Positions 51,871-61,107 of a stretch of DNA of 64,000 bases are shown in pieces (the stretch's first letter is position 1; each line of letters opens with the position of its first letter). This DNA comes from Bin87 sp965220105. Its GTDB lineage: Bacteria > Chloroflexota > Dehalococcoidia > Lucifugimonadales > UBA3495. Made by a program: the position numbers and the translations under genes. Under the pieces are notes generated by a model. It made no database searches and was not told where the DNA came from. It worked only from the letters and a program-made list of their open reading frames with translations. The stretch is taken from positions 1,240,001 through 1,304,000 of the forward strand of contig OZ244811.1 in the NCBI GenBank assembly GCA_965220105.1. Reading direction: 5' to 3'.

Positions 51871-53064
51871 TCAAATAACCTCGTTGGCGCGGAGTTGGAC
51901 CATCGCAGCCGGCGAGTATCCCAGCTCGTCGCCAACGATTTCCCGATTGTGCTGGCCCAAAAGCGGCGCCGGATAACGCACCGAGAAGTTCATGCCGGAC
52001 AGTTTCGGCCCCATCCCGGGATAGTCCGCCGTACCCGCCACCGGATGCGTCACCGAAGCGAAAAAATCACGTTCGCGGAGGTGCGGGCATTCGTACAGGT
52101 CACCCGCATCCTGGGCCATGCCGAACACCAGCCGACGTTCCCCTGAAGCTTGGTGGAGCGCCTTGCGGTCCCACTGGGCCAATCCCTGTACCAGCAGTTG
52201 ATTCAGCTCTTCGCCAAATTCGATGCGGCCCGATCCCGAGGCGAAGCGCGGATCGTGCAGCTCCTCCAAACCAATCAGGTCTGCGACGGTGGCCCAGGGT
52301 TGAGACCCCTGCACCGAGGGTATGACGTACCCGTCCCTGGCCGGCATCAATTCTTCGAATCCCGAGCCGCGCACCGGACGTCGCCCCTTGATGGCTCCCA
52401 TGTAGCTGTAATACGGAATCGCCTGGACCAGGTGTGATGCCAGGCACTCCACGGTAGACACATCGACCAGCTGTCCCTCTCCCGAGAAGAGTCGCTGGAA
52501 CAGTGCGGCGGTGGTGGCCACCGCTGCGTTGACGCCGGCCACGTAAAAGGATTGATTGAGTACGTTCCGGAGCGGTTCCCGGTCGGAATCTCCGGAATGG
52601 TACATCAGCCCGCTCATGGCGTAGGTCACGATGTCCGTGGCGGCGAAATCCCGGTAGGGGCCAGTTTGACCAAATGGCGTGATGGAGGTAACAATCAGAC
52701 CGGGGTGGGCCGTTGCCAGTCGATCATGGTCCAGCGCCGGATGTGGGCGCTCTGCCGGAGGGAAGTTTTCTACCAGGACGTCCGCGTTTTCCAGCAGGGC
52801 GGACAGTATCTTGCGACCGGCCACCGTCCCGACATTTAGCGTGATGCCGCGTTTGTTGGTATTGAGATACAGGAAGGGGATGCTCTTGTCGGGATGCGGG
52901 TCATCTCCCACGAAAGGGCCCATGCGGCGGGCGCGATCCCCAGCGCCGGGCGGTTCAATCTTGATAACGTCCGCGCCGTAATCCGCAAGCAGTTTCGCGC
53001 AAAAGGGCGCGGAGACGTCCCCGCCCATCTCCAGCACCCGGATTCCGTCCAGGATACCCGTCAT
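51871..53064 (-). CDS. CaiB/BaiF-family CoA-transferase
   Basis: The start MTGILDGIRVLEMGGDVSAP at 53064 overlaps the stop of the MaoC-like gene as ATGA, indicating translational coupling. The 397-residue protein includes CAKLLADYGADVIKIEPPGA, FLYLNTNKRGITLNVGTVAG, VLVENFPPAERPHPALDHDR, LIVTSITPFGQTGPYRDFAA and FSGEGQLVDVSTVECLASHL. It probably activates an acid produced by this cluster as its CoA thioester. Its normal length and complete motifs suggest activity. Acceptor and donor acids are unknown. Confidence 0.92.
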   Translation of the reverse strand: MTGILDGIRVLEMGGDVSAPFCAKLLADYGADVIKIEPPGAGDRARRMGPFVGDDPHPDKSIPFLYLNTNKRGITLNVGTVAGRKILSALLENADVLVENFPPAERPHPALDHDRLATAHPGLIVTSITPFGQTGPYRDFAATDIVTYAMSGLMYHSGDSDREPLRNVLNQSFYVAGVNAAVATTAALFQRLFSGEGQLVDVSTVECLASHLVQAIPYYSYMGAIKGRRPVRGSGFEELMPARDGYVIPSVQGSQPWATVADLIGLEELHDPRFASGSGRIEFGEELNQLLVQGLAQWDRKALHQASGERRLVFGMAQDAGDLYECPHLRERDFFASVTHPVAGTADYPGMGPKLSGMNFSVRYPAPLLGQHNREIVGDELGYSPAAMVQLRANEVI

Positions 53065-54134
53065 TCCCAGGGGTCCTCTTCCCATACCAACGGCAACAGT
53101 TGACCCCGCCGGGGCAGTATGACCGTCGCGGCGCCGGATGCCGTTTGTTCGCCCCGGTCATTCCGCAGACCCACCATGCAATCCACGTAACCGTAGCCCT
53201 TCATTTCGCGCTTGTCGGTCACGGCTCCGAAGGCGGTCAACGTGTCTCCCGGGAAGTCCATGCCGCGATGCTGCACGTAGAACCGTTTGAACCACCCCTC
53301 TTCACCGGCGAAATCCAGCAGCAGTTGACCCAGGTACTGGTTTTTCAACGAACCGTTAACCACCACGTTGGGCAGGCCCTGCCGGAGCTGGGCAAAGGGC
53401 AAATCCCAATGGATACGGGCATAGTTCCCGTTGGCCGCTGCCCAGCGAATCAGGTGCGTCGTGGTAATGGGGCCCTTGATGACCGGGCGCAACACCGCCC
53501 CCACCTCAATGTCCTCGAAATACTGCTGGGCGCCGGAGGAGGGTTCCGGTTTGTCCAGGATCACCTCGGGATTGGGTGGGGCCACCGGCACGGTGACCAG
53601 TTGGTCAGCCACCTGGGCCACGTCGTTGGGTTGTTCTCCGGCTGGCAAGGCGCGATGAATGCTCACCCGCTTGGCCCGGCTCAATTCCATACCGTCCTGG
53701 TCGGTTTGCGTCTCCTGCCGCACGATGAACACCAGAGGACCCGAGCGGCCCTGCTTCTCGAAGATGTCCAGGATGCGAAACTGCCTGGTTATCCATGCGC
53801 CCACGCGCACGGGCGCGAGAAATTGCCAGTCGCTGCCACCATTGAGGCCGTAGCTGTTGAAGGGCAGGGGAACCTCGAAATGCCACTCCTGTCCGGCGCC
53901 GAAATAACCGATGGGCGGCGCGATATCTTTCCATGCCGCCAGGGGCGGGCAGAGCAGGCCGCCGAAACGACTTTGCCCGGCGTGGTCCGCGTCCACGTAC
54001 AGCGGGTTGTAATCTTCGATGGCGTCCGCCACGTCAAAGGCCATCTCAGCGCTGATGGGAAAGCGGTTGCGTTCCGGTTCGGTTTCAAGGCCGATCAGCG
54101 CGGTGATTTCTTCGGTGATCAGGGAGCCGGGCAT
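53061..54134 (-). CDS. MaoC-like / FAS1-type dehydratase
   Basis: The ATG at 54134 has AAGGAG 7 bases upstream. The 357-residue product has two hot-dog domains: an N-terminal one (FDVADAIEDYNPLYVDADHA, GGLLCPPLAAWKDIAPPIGY) and a C-terminal one (YFEDIEVGAVLRPVIKGPIT, RWAAANGNYARIHWDLPFAQ, LPNVVVNGSLKNQYLGQLLL, FYVQHRGMDFPGDTLTAFGA). The NYARIHWDLPFA segment matches the catalytic Asp/His region of MaoC hydratases. It likely hydrates an enoyl-CoA or dehydrates a hydroxyacyl-CoA, possibly a branched C4-C5 acid. It overlaps the following CoA-transferase, so the two steps are probably consecutive. Confidence 0.9.
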   Translation of the reverse strand: MPGSLITEEITALIGLETEPERNRFPISAEMAFDVADAIEDYNPLYVDADHAGQSRFGGLLCPPLAAWKDIAPPIGYFGAGQEWHFEVPLPFNSYGLNGGSDWQFLAPVRVGAWITRQFRILDIFEKQGRSGPLVFIVRQETQTDQDGMELSRAKRVSIHRALPAGEQPNDVAQVADQLVTVPVAPPNPEVILDKPEPSSGAQQYFEDIEVGAVLRPVIKGPITTTHLIRWAAANGNYARIHWDLPFAQLRQGLPNVVVNGSLKNQYLGQLLLDFAGEEGWFKRFYVQHRGMDFPGDTLTAFGAVTDKREMKGYGYVDCMVGLRNDRGEQTASGAATVILPRRGQLLPLVWEEDPWE

Positions 54135-54337
54135 CTGTCTTGCTCCTTTTCGGGTGCAAATGGGCAGACCAACGGGCCTGGATATAGCGATGCAGTCGCG
54201 GTTGATGTCGTCAGCGGTCGCCCCCAGACCGGTCGTCGGGCTGATTTCGCACCGATTTTAGCCCAACATTGCGAGGTCGACAAATCAATTGCCCAAGCAA
54301 CGAATGGAGCCACCTATCTGCACTGGCGCCGGCCTGA

Positions 54338-55696
54338 TTAATCCGGCCCACTCAGGAGCCCGGTCAATTCGCTGATGTCGTCCACCGCGTCCAGCCTGGC
54401 AACGGTGTTTATCACCTGTTGTGTGCGTTGTTCACCGAGGGTCTCGCCGGCCAGAAACTGAAACTTCGCCAGCAGTTCGTCGCGGGTGGGCGGGTTGGAG
54501 AAGTCGCCGCGCTGGCTGGTGACTTCGCCTTCCAGGATGCGCTGGTCTTTCAAGTGTACCGCGACGCGCGCTGAGGGGTAGTCGTATCGGCGCAGGCTCA
54601 TTTCGTCGTCACTTACTACTTCCACCCGGCTCGCCAGCTCCCTGATGGCAGTATCCGAAACCCGATCCGGGTAAAACGCGGTCACGTCGGTAATCCCCGA
54701 ATGCACGGCGACGGCCACCGCGTAGGGAATTGAAAATTTGGCGGCCAGCATGTTAGGAGGTTCCGGGTTGGTCATTATCTGCACGATGGGCGGCGCCGCG
54801 ACCCTGATGCGCTCCACCTGATCTCCGGTGAACGCATCCTCGCGCATCACGTTCTGCACGGCGTCCAGTACCGGATGGTTGTACAGGCAGCAGGCGTGCA
54901 GCTTGAAATAGTTACGCTCAATGCGGAATTCTCCCGGCGTTCCCAACCCGTCGACCACCGCGTTTGAGTCAAAACCTTCGCCGAGGATGTTGGTGTACAG
55001 GTCTGCCGGTCCGTCGGCGACGCCGGTGTAACCGCAGGTGCTCAGGTACGCCGCCATGATGCCCTGGAACCCGGACCGGCCCGGGTAGAGGTTGCGTACC
55101 GTCGCGCCCTCGATGCAGGGCGTCCAAGTATTGGCCGGACTCATGGACATCGCCAGATTCATGGCCAGACCGGTCTGGGCTGGATTGAACCCCAAAAGGC
55201 GCGAGGTGGCCGCCGCTGCGCCAATGGTGCCCCAGGTGCCATGGGAGTGAATCTCCGGGCGTATCTGCGTTGCGCTCCCGATACGGGAGGTAACCTCATA
55301 GCCCACGATGATGCTTTCCAGCACCTGTTGCCCGCTTTTGCCCAGGTCTTCCCCGACGGCGATTGCCCCCGGGGTTATGTGGATGGAAGGATGTCCGCCG
55401 CCCAGCCTGCTGCCTTCGTCCATCTCCAGGGCAACGCCCGCCGTGGCGTTGACCATGGTGGCCCACAGCGGTTGTACCTTCCGGTTGTGGCCCACGATGG
55501 TCGTCTTGCCCGGGCCGCCGATCCCGGCGGCAAGGCGGGCAAAGTTGGCGTTCTCCGGCAACCGGCTACCCGCGGTGATGGCGCCGATCGTATCCAGCAC
55601 CACTGCTCGGGCGGCGGTTACCGTAGAATCTGCCAGGTCTTCCAGGCGGATGGAACACACGAACTCGGCCAGTTGGTCCAGGTAATCGGCAGGCAT
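54338..55696 (-). CDS. MmgE/PrpD-family protein (2-methylcitrate dehydratase-like)
   Basis: The start MPADYLDQLAEFVCSIRLED at 55696 has GGAGGG upstream; the frame stays open to 55903 but that part is noise. The 452-residue product shows RAVVLDTIGAITAGSRLPEN, ALEMDEGSRLGGGHPSIHIT, VGYEVTSRIGSATQIRPEIH, SHGTWGTIGAAAATSRLLGF, NYFKLHACCLYNHPVLDAVQ and KFSIPYAVAVAVHSGI. Family members dehydrate 2-methylcitrate or isomerise itaconate/aconitate-like tricarboxylates; many catabolic paralogues have unknown substrates. It lies between the hydrolase and hydratase genes on the same strand. Confidence 0.92.
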   Translation of the reverse strand: MPADYLDQLAEFVCSIRLEDLADSTVTAARAVVLDTIGAITAGSRLPENANFARLAAGIGGPGKTTIVGHNRKVQPLWATMVNATAGVALEMDEGSRLGGGHPSIHITPGAIAVGEDLGKSGQQVLESIIVGYEVTSRIGSATQIRPEIHSHGTWGTIGAAAATSRLLGFNPAQTGLAMNLAMSMSPANTWTPCIEGATVRNLYPGRSGFQGIMAAYLSTCGYTGVADGPADLYTNILGEGFDSNAVVDGLGTPGEFRIERNYFKLHACCLYNHPVLDAVQNVMREDAFTGDQVERIRVAAPPIVQIMTNPEPPNMLAAKFSIPYAVAVAVHSGITDVTAFYPDRVSDTAIRELASRVEVVSDDEMSLRRYDYPSARVAVHLKDQRILEGEVTSQRGDFSNPPTRDELLAKFQFLAGETLGEQRTQQVINTVARLDAVDDISELTGLLSGPD

Positions 55697-55745
55697 AATT
55701 CCCTCCACCCTTGTCCAGTCGTTACCGCGTAGGAACCTGGAAATT

Positions 55746-56618
55746 CTAACGCGTGAAAAACTCCCGGAGCAGGCGGTAGCATTCGTCGGGCATTTCTTCG
55801 GCGATGTAGTGGCCGCAGGGCAAACCCTGCCCCTCCACGTTGTTGGAGTAATTGCGCCAGACACCGAGGACGTCCTGCGTCCGGCCCACGTAACCCGTCT
55901 CACTCCACAGGGCCAGGTGAGGGCAACTCACCTTGTTGTCAAAATCGGCTTCATCGTGCGCCAGGTCAATGCTGGCCCCGGCCCGATAGTCCTCGCAAGC
56001 GCCGTGAATCGCCGCCGGGTCGTTGAAACAACGCACGTACTCTTCAACGGCTTCCGCCGGGAAAACCGTTTCGGCGTTGTCAACGCGCATGAATCTGGAA
56101 CGAATGAAGTAGTCCGCGTCGGCGCCGATAACGCGCTCCGGAAAATCGTAGGGCTGAATCAGAAAAAACCAGTGGTAGGTATTGGTAGCCATGGCCTGGT
56201 TGACGATGGAGAACATGTGGCGGGTGGGGACTACGTCCAGCGTCGCCAGCCTCAGCACCCGCTCCGGATGGTCCTTGGTCAACCGGTGGGCCACCCGTGC
56301 GCCCCGGTCGTGGCTGCCCAGGAAGAATGTTTCGAACCCCAGGTGCGCCATGACGTCGACCTGATCCTGCGCCATCGCCCGTTTGGAATAGTTCTGGTGG
56401 TCCGCATCGCCGGCCGGTTTGCCGCTGTCTCCATAGCCGCGCAAGTCAGCCGCCACGACGGTGAAATCCTCAGCCAGACGGGGCGCCACCTTGTGCCACA
56501 TGGTGTGCGTCTGAGGGTATCCGTGCAGCAGCAACATGGGAGGCCCGCTACCACCTTTAACGACATTGATAGTGGCGCCGCTGGTTTGGATTTGATGCTG
56601 TTCGAAGCCCTCAAACAT
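55746..56618 (-). CDS. Alpha/beta hydrolase with fluoroacetate-dehalogenase-type active site
   Basis: The start MFEGFEQHQIQTSG at 56618 has GGGAGG 6 bases upstream. The 290-residue protein has MLLLHGYPQTHTMWHKVAPR (oxyanion HGYP), VAADLRGYGDSGKP, FFLGSHDRGARVAHRLTKDH with Asp nucleophile and the Arg pair of the fluoroacetate dehalogenase type, LATLDVVPTRHMF with the charge-relay Asp, TYHWFFLIQP matching the halide-binding His-Trp, and LPCGHYIAEEMPDE with the base His. Haloacetate dehalogenases and some epoxide hydrolases share this layout, so either activity is possible. It heads the minus-strand run and shares the divergent promoter region. Confidence 0.88.
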   Translation of the reverse strand: MFEGFEQHQIQTSGATINVVKGGSGPPMLLLHGYPQTHTMWHKVAPRLAEDFTVVAADLRGYGDSGKPAGDADHQNYSKRAMAQDQVDVMAHLGFETFFLGSHDRGARVAHRLTKDHPERVLRLATLDVVPTRHMFSIVNQAMATNTYHWFFLIQPYDFPERVIGADADYFIRSRFMRVDNAETVFPAEAVEEYVRCFNDPAAIHGACEDYRAGASIDLAHDEADFDNKVSCPHLALWSETGYVGRTQDVLGVWRNYSNNVEGQGLPCGHYIAEEMPDECYRLLREFFTR

Positions 56619-56802
56619 TTTGCCTCCCAGAACCGCGAGGTGGGATGGATCGCCGGTGGCCGTGGCGATGACTTGCCGACGGCGATTACATAATGACAAT
56701 GGCAGTTGGAGATTGCAAATTCGATCCCGGTTGGCGCAGTCAGCGTGTAAATGTTTGAACCCACGCGTGCAAACTTACGGCTCTGCGGCGGGCTCCGGCG
56801 CT

Positions 56803-56831
56803 TTGACACCAAAGTTGTCCCCGTGTACCGT
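56803..56831 (+). promoter_or_regulatory. Candidate sigma-70 promoter for the plus-strand catabolic run
   Basis: TTGACA at 56803-56808 is a perfect -35 box. After a 17-bp spacer comes TACCGT (56826-56831), a partial -10 match. It would start transcription about 70 bp before the flavin-enzyme gene at 56907. The divergent gene starts at 56618, leaving room for a shared operator. Prediction by eye only. Confidence 0.4.
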
Positions 56832-56906
56832 AATAACGCAATATCGGAGCCCCGAATACGCCTGTATATCCACCGTCAAAACAGTGAGTGCATAAACGAT
56901 TTTTCC

Positions 56907-58070
56907 ATGGAAACAACTCAATTCTCCCAACTTTTGAAAACCGCCCGGCGTTTCGCCGAGCAGGTAGCCGTCGAAGCCGACCACATCGACGAAGACCGGC
57001 AATTCCCCACCGGGTTGGCCAACGAGATGGCCGATGCGGGCTTCTTTCGACTCCTGTTGCCTGAAGAGTTGGGCGGATTTGAACTGGAGCATCCGCAATT
57101 CCTGAGGATACTGGAGATGTTCGCCCCGATGGACGCCAGCGTTGCGTGGTGTCTGAACCAGAACAACGTCTTTTCCACCAGTTCGTCGCGCATGTCGTTG
57201 GCCGTCGCTCACCAGATTTGGGATGACCAGCGTGGCGTAGTCACCAACGGACCGCCCACCGCTGAGTCCAAAGCGGTACCGGCGCCCGGCGGTTACCGGC
57301 TCAGTGGACGCTGGAATTTCAGCAGTGGCAGCGACCATGCTACGTGGATTGCAGCCCTGGCTCCCGTCGCATCCGAGGATGGCACGGTGGGCGGCCCGGG
57401 CAATGCCCCCAACATGCGAATCCTGTTGATGCCCAAAGAGAAGGTACGTATCGTTGACCTTTGGCAGGTTTCGGGCCTGCGCGGCACCGGCAGCTTCAGT
57501 TTCGACGTGGATGACCTCTTCATTCCCGAGGAACGAACCTACGTACAGGAGGGCGAGCCCTGGGCGGATGGTCCGCTTTACGTCGTCCCCCGCACTCTGC
57601 TGTTTGCCACTGGGTTCGCCACCGTGGCGCTGGGAGTTGCTCGCAAAAGCCTGGATCTGGCGATTGACGTGGCCCGCACCAGGACGCCGTTCCGGTCCCA
57701 AACCCTGCTGCGCGACCAGCAGCCCACGCAACGGTCCGTCGGTGAAGCCCACGCCCTGCATGCTTCGGCCCGTGCCTTGCTCAGAACTGCCCACGCCGCC
57801 GTGTGGGATTCGGCCTGCCGGCGCCGCAGCCTCGACCTGGACGAGCGCATCGAGTTGCGCGTCGCCGCAACTCACGCCATTCGCACCTCGGCGCAGGTCG
57901 TCGATACAGCCTATACGCTGTGCGGAGCCGGCGCCATCTTCCACGCCAATCCCATCCATCGCCGGTTCCAGGACATTCACGCCATTACGCAGCACGTCCA
58001 GGGCCACCACGTTCACTACGAAACGGCAGGTCAGTTCTATCTGGGGCTGGAGCCCCGAGGGGTTTTCTAG
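56907..58070 (+). CDS. Acyl-CoA dehydrogenase-fold flavoenzyme (group D monooxygenase-like)
   Basis: The start METTQFSQLLKTARRFAEQV at 56907 lacks a clear ribosome site; upstream frame sequence looks non-coding. The 387-residue protein has the acyl-CoA dehydrogenase fold: EMADAGFFRLLLPEELGGFE, NGPPTAESKAVPAPGGYRLS then GRWNFSSGSDHATWIAAL, DLWQVSGLRGTGSFSFDVDD, TAYTLCGAGAIFHANPIHRR and FQDIHAITQHVQGHHVHYET. The WNFSSGSDHA and IHAITQHVQGHH motifs and lack of the acyl-CoA catalytic Glu point to the group D flavin monooxygenase clade (HpaB/DszC/NcnH type). Such enzymes hydroxylate with reduced flavin from a partner reductase, which is not encoded nearby. It is the first gene of the plus-strand run. 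Confidence 0.87.
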   Translation: METTQFSQLLKTARRFAEQVAVEADHIDEDRQFPTGLANEMADAGFFRLLLPEELGGFELEHPQFLRILEMFAPMDASVAWCLNQNNVFSTSSSRMSLAVAHQIWDDQRGVVTNGPPTAESKAVPAPGGYRLSGRWNFSSGSDHATWIAALAPVASEDGTVGGPGNAPNMRILLMPKEKVRIVDLWQVSGLRGTGSFSFDVDDLFIPEERTYVQEGEPWADGPLYVVPRTLLFATGFATVALGVARKSLDLAIDVARTRTPFRSQTLLRDQQPTQRSVGEAHALHASARALLRTAHAAVWDSACRRRSLDLDERIELRVAATHAIRTSAQVVDTAYTLCGAGAIFHANPIHRRFQDIHAITQHVQGHHVHYETAGQFYLGLEPRGVF

Positions 58071-58111
58071 GATATTCCGAACCGATACGCGAAACCACGC
58101 GAGGTGAGGCT

Positions 58112-59545
58112 ATGGCTGCAAACCACGTTGATCCGATGCACGTTGATACGGTAGTGGTGGGAGGGCAGATCGTTACGTCGTCCCAGGTGTACGAAGGTTC
58201 AATCGCCATCGCCGGGGAAAAGATTGTCGCAATCGGACCGGTGCAGTATCTGCCGCCGGCCGACAACTACATCGACGCGTCCGGCAAGTTTGTCCTGCCC
58301 GGCCTTATTGACAGCCACGTGCACCTGGACGGGCACGACGATTACGCGCTCGGTTCCCGGGCCGCCGCCCACGCTGGATTGACCACGCTGATCCCCTTTG
58401 GCACCTACCAACTGGATGGCGACGAAACGCTGCCCCAGGCTTTGCATCGATCCCGCGAAACCATCGAGGAGAGCGCCGTCACCGATTTTGCCTTCCACTT
58501 CATCCTGCAAAACCGCCCGTCAATCCTTTCGGGACTCCCCGAGGCGGTCGACCTGGGCGTTAAGTCGTTCAAAATGTTCATGACCTACAAAAAGCGCCCG
58601 GGTCGAATGTGCGACGACGACTACATTTGCCAGGCCATGGACCTGGTGTCCCGGGGCGGCGGCGTGCTGCAACTGCACTGTGAAAGCGGCAATATCATCG
58701 AATACCTGGAAAACAAGCTGATCGCCGACGGCCACACCCACCCGACCGATTTCCCCACCGCTTGCCCGGATTGGGCGGAGGAGGAGGCTATCAACCGGGC
58801 GGTGAAGATGAGCGCGGCGACCCGCTGCCCGACCTACGTGGTGCACCTCAGCACCCAGTTGGGACTGGAGCGCATCAAGCAGGCCCAGAGCCTGGGTCAA
58901 CAGGTGTGGACGGAAACCTGCCCACAATACCTGCTGCTCTCCGACGCCCAGATGGCGGAGTTCGGCCCCCTGGCCAAGATCGGCCCGCCGCTGCGCCCCG
59001 AGGACGGCCCCGACCGGGATGCCCTCTGGCAGGGTTTGCGCCAGGGCCAAATCTCCATCGTGGCCAGCGACCACTCCCCCCATCCCCGGGAGTTGAAGCA
59101 GCCCGGTTGGGACAACATTTTCGTGGATGATCAGGGCACGTCGATTCCCTTCGGTTCCCCGGGAGTCGAGACCATCGTTCCGCTGATGTACAGCGAGGGC
59201 GTGGTGAAACGCGGCCTGCCCATCTGGTGGCTGGCCAGGGTGATGTCCGAGAACCCGGCGCGGGTATTCGGGCTCTATCCCCGTAAAGGAGTGATACAGA
59301 TTGGCTCCGACGCCGACCTGCTTATCCTCGACCCCAACGGCGACCGGGTACTGACCTCGCGAGACCACTTCAGCAACGCCGGTTACTCCCTGTTCGAGGG
59401 GTGGCAGGTCAATGGACGCCCGTGGATGACGCTGTTGCGCGGACAGGTAGTGCTGAAAGACGGAGCGCTGCAACAGAACCCGGGGTACGGGCGGTTCCTG
59501 GAAAGCGGCGCGCCACGTTCGCCCCTGGGCGGCCCCGTCGTATAG
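58112..59545 (+). CDS. Dihydropyrimidinase/hydantoinase-like cyclic amidohydrolase
   Basis: The ATG at 58112 has GAGGTGAGG at 58101-58109. The 477-residue protein carries the two-metal amidohydrolase set: PGLIDSHVHLDGHDDYALG (HxH), VKSFKMFMTYKKRPGRMCDD with the lysine likely carboxylated, GVLQLHCESGNIIEYLE (His), TYVVHLSTQLGLERIKQA (His) and ISIVASDHSPHP (Asp). The C-terminus has ENPARVFGLYPRKGVIQIGS and DADLLILDPNG. It opens cyclic amides such as hydantoins, dihydropyrimidines or imides. With the following amidase it could convert a cyclic imide or ureide into a free acid for the CoA-transferases. Substrate inferred only. Confidence 0.92.
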   Translation: MAANHVDPMHVDTVVVGGQIVTSSQVYEGSIAIAGEKIVAIGPVQYLPPADNYIDASGKFVLPGLIDSHVHLDGHDDYALGSRAAAHAGLTTLIPFGTYQLDGDETLPQALHRSRETIEESAVTDFAFHFILQNRPSILSGLPEAVDLGVKSFKMFMTYKKRPGRMCDDDYICQAMDLVSRGGGVLQLHCESGNIIEYLENKLIADGHTHPTDFPTACPDWAEEEAINRAVKMSAATRCPTYVVHLSTQLGLERIKQAQSLGQQVWTETCPQYLLLSDAQMAEFGPLAKIGPPLRPEDGPDRDALWQGLRQGQISIVASDHSPHPRELKQPGWDNIFVDDQGTSIPFGSPGVETIVPLMYSEGVVKRGLPIWWLARVMSENPARVFGLYPRKGVIQIGSDADLLILDPNGDRVLTSRDHFSNAGYSLFEGWQVNGRPWMTLLRGQVVLKDGALQQNPGYGRFLESGAPRSPLGGPVV

Positions 59546-59551
59546 GTTCCG

Positions 59552-59776
59552 ATGGCGCGCTTGGTTTGGAGGGTTACCACGCACCGCGGCGGCGAGGTGT
59601 GGAGCCTGCACCTGATGGCGGCCAGCGACTGGGCGGATTTCGCCGAGTATCACTCCGACTACATTCGCGCCCAACGGGACGTGTTCTGGCTGGATGAACC
59701 CGCTCCGCACGAGGGGCACGTCTCAGCCAACGACCGTCCCGGCTGCGGATTTACTCTCAACGAGACCATGTTGTAG
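59552..59776 (+). pseudogene. C-terminal fragment of an enolase-superfamily (mandelate racemase-like) gene
   Basis: The 74-residue frame contains HLMAASDWADFAEYHSDYIR, FWLDEPAPHEGHVSANDRPG and CGFTLNETML. The ending xDRPGxGxTLNExML is typical of mandelate racemase/muconate-lactonising-type proteins, where it lies after the barrel. The N-terminal 300 residues are missing and no ribosome site is seen, so this is a remnant. It implies that the ancestral cluster also had an enolase-superfamily dehydratase or racemase. Confidence 0.6.
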
Positions 59777-59807
59777 ACACACCTACCGGCGAGCAATAAC
59801 TGTGAAC

Positions 59808-60995
59808 ATGCGAATAAACGACGATCATCTCGGCGCTTTTTGTCCCGATAGCGATGCCTACCTGGAGGGTGCGCCCGGAGGATCGCTGGCCGGACTAACT
59901 TTCGCCGCCAAAGACATTTTCGACGTTGCGGGGTACGTAACCGGATGCGGCAACCCCAACTGGAAATCTACCCACGGCCCCGCCGAAACCACCGCCCGAG
60001 TGGTCCAACAGTTGGCGGATGCCGGCGCCACCATGGTTGGTAAAACCATCACCGACGAATTGACCCGTGGGATTTTCGGCGAGAATGTCCACTACGGTAC
60101 GCCGCGGAACCCCAGGGCTCCCGGTCGAGTACCTGGCGGTTCCTCCAGTGGTTCCGCGTCTGCGGTGTCCGGCGGCGCGGTTGATTTCGCGCTGGGTTCC
60201 GATACCGGAGGCTCCGTCCGCGTGCCGGCCAGCTTTTGTGGTCTGTTCGGGTTACGTCCTACCCACGGGCGTATCCCGCTGCACGGGATGCTGTTGCAGG
60301 CGTCCAGTTTTGACACAATCGGCTGGTTTGCCCGCGACATTGATACCTTCGCCAGGGTGGGATCAATTCTGCTACCGCCGGCAGATGCGCCGGGCCGCCC
60401 GGTTAGATTGGTCGTCGCCCAGGATGCCTTCGAGCTTGCGGAGGCGCCGGTGCGTGCAGCGCTGCTATCAATCGCAAACAACATCGCCTCCCGGTTCAAC
60501 GATGTTGAAGAAGTGCGGCTTTCACCGACATCCCTGGTTGAATGGTCTGGGCGCCAGCAGGTTTTGCAGAGCCGGGAGGCGTGGGAGTCGATTCGCGACT
60601 GGCTTGACGAAGTAAACCCGGCGCTCAGCTTCGAGGTATCTGACCGGTACGTCACGGCCCGGTCGGTAACCGATGACCAGGTTGCCGCGGCGCAGATTGG
60701 CCGGGACGAGGTAATCGCGCGCATGAACGACGTTTTCGCCGGGGCTCAGACGGTGGTCTGCCTGCCCACTACCGTCGGGCCGGCTCCGCCGGTCGGTCAG
60801 CCGGTGTCGGAGCGCCACGCCCTGCGGCTCCGCAACAGCGCCCTGACGTCCATCGCCGGAAACACCGGTCGTCCCCAGTTGAGCCTGCCCCTGGCGGAGG
60901 TTGACGGTCTCCCGATCGGACTATCGCTGCTGGGCAATCCTGGATCAGACGAGTCTCTCATCGAACTGGCCAGGGAGATCGTGCTCCATGGATAA
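59808..60995 (+). CDS. Amidase signature family protein
   Basis: The start MRINDDHLGAFCPDSDAYLE at 59808 (GTG at 59802 is an alternative; both have only a weak GGCGAG site). The 395-residue protein has the full Ser-cisSer-Lys triad: LTFAAKDIFDVAGYVTGCGN (Lys), PGRVPGGSSSGSASAVSGGA (cis-Ser) and FALGSDTGGSVRVPASFCGL (nucleophile Ser), then GLRPTHGRIPLHG. The C-terminus ends DGLPIGLSLLGNPGSDESLI. It hydrolyses an acyl amide to acid and ammonia. It lies between the hydantoinase-like gene and an MFS transporter, consistent with sequential amide hydrolysis. Ammonia released would also connect to nitrogen supply. Confidence 0.93.
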   Translation: MRINDDHLGAFCPDSDAYLEGAPGGSLAGLTFAAKDIFDVAGYVTGCGNPNWKSTHGPAETTARVVQQLADAGATMVGKTITDELTRGIFGENVHYGTPRNPRAPGRVPGGSSSGSASAVSGGAVDFALGSDTGGSVRVPASFCGLFGLRPTHGRIPLHGMLLQASSFDTIGWFARDIDTFARVGSILLPPADAPGRPVRLVVAQDAFELAEAPVRAALLSIANNIASRFNDVEEVRLSPTSLVEWSGRQQVLQSREAWESIRDWLDEVNPALSFEVSDRYVTARSVTDDQVAAAQIGRDEVIARMNDVFAGAQTVVCLPTTVGPAPPVGQPVSERHALRLRNSALTSIAGNTGRPQLSLPLAEVDGLPIGLSLLGNPGSDESLIELAREIVLHG

Positions 60996-61107
60996 TCCGG
61001 TGGCCAGCCCGCCGACGCGTGCGGGCTCGTCAGCCAGATGACGAATTTCTGTTGCAGCCGATGCGGCACTTTAGCCGCCACCCCAGCGGCGTCGCGTTGG
61101 TCATAAA

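Noticed and set aside
53100..54341. 413-codon plus-strand frame opposite the MaoC-like gene
   Set aside because: Shadow; the minus strand has hot-dog motifs and translational coupling.
56775..58016. 413-codon minus-strand frame opposite the flavoenzyme gene
   Set aside because: Shadow without motifs.
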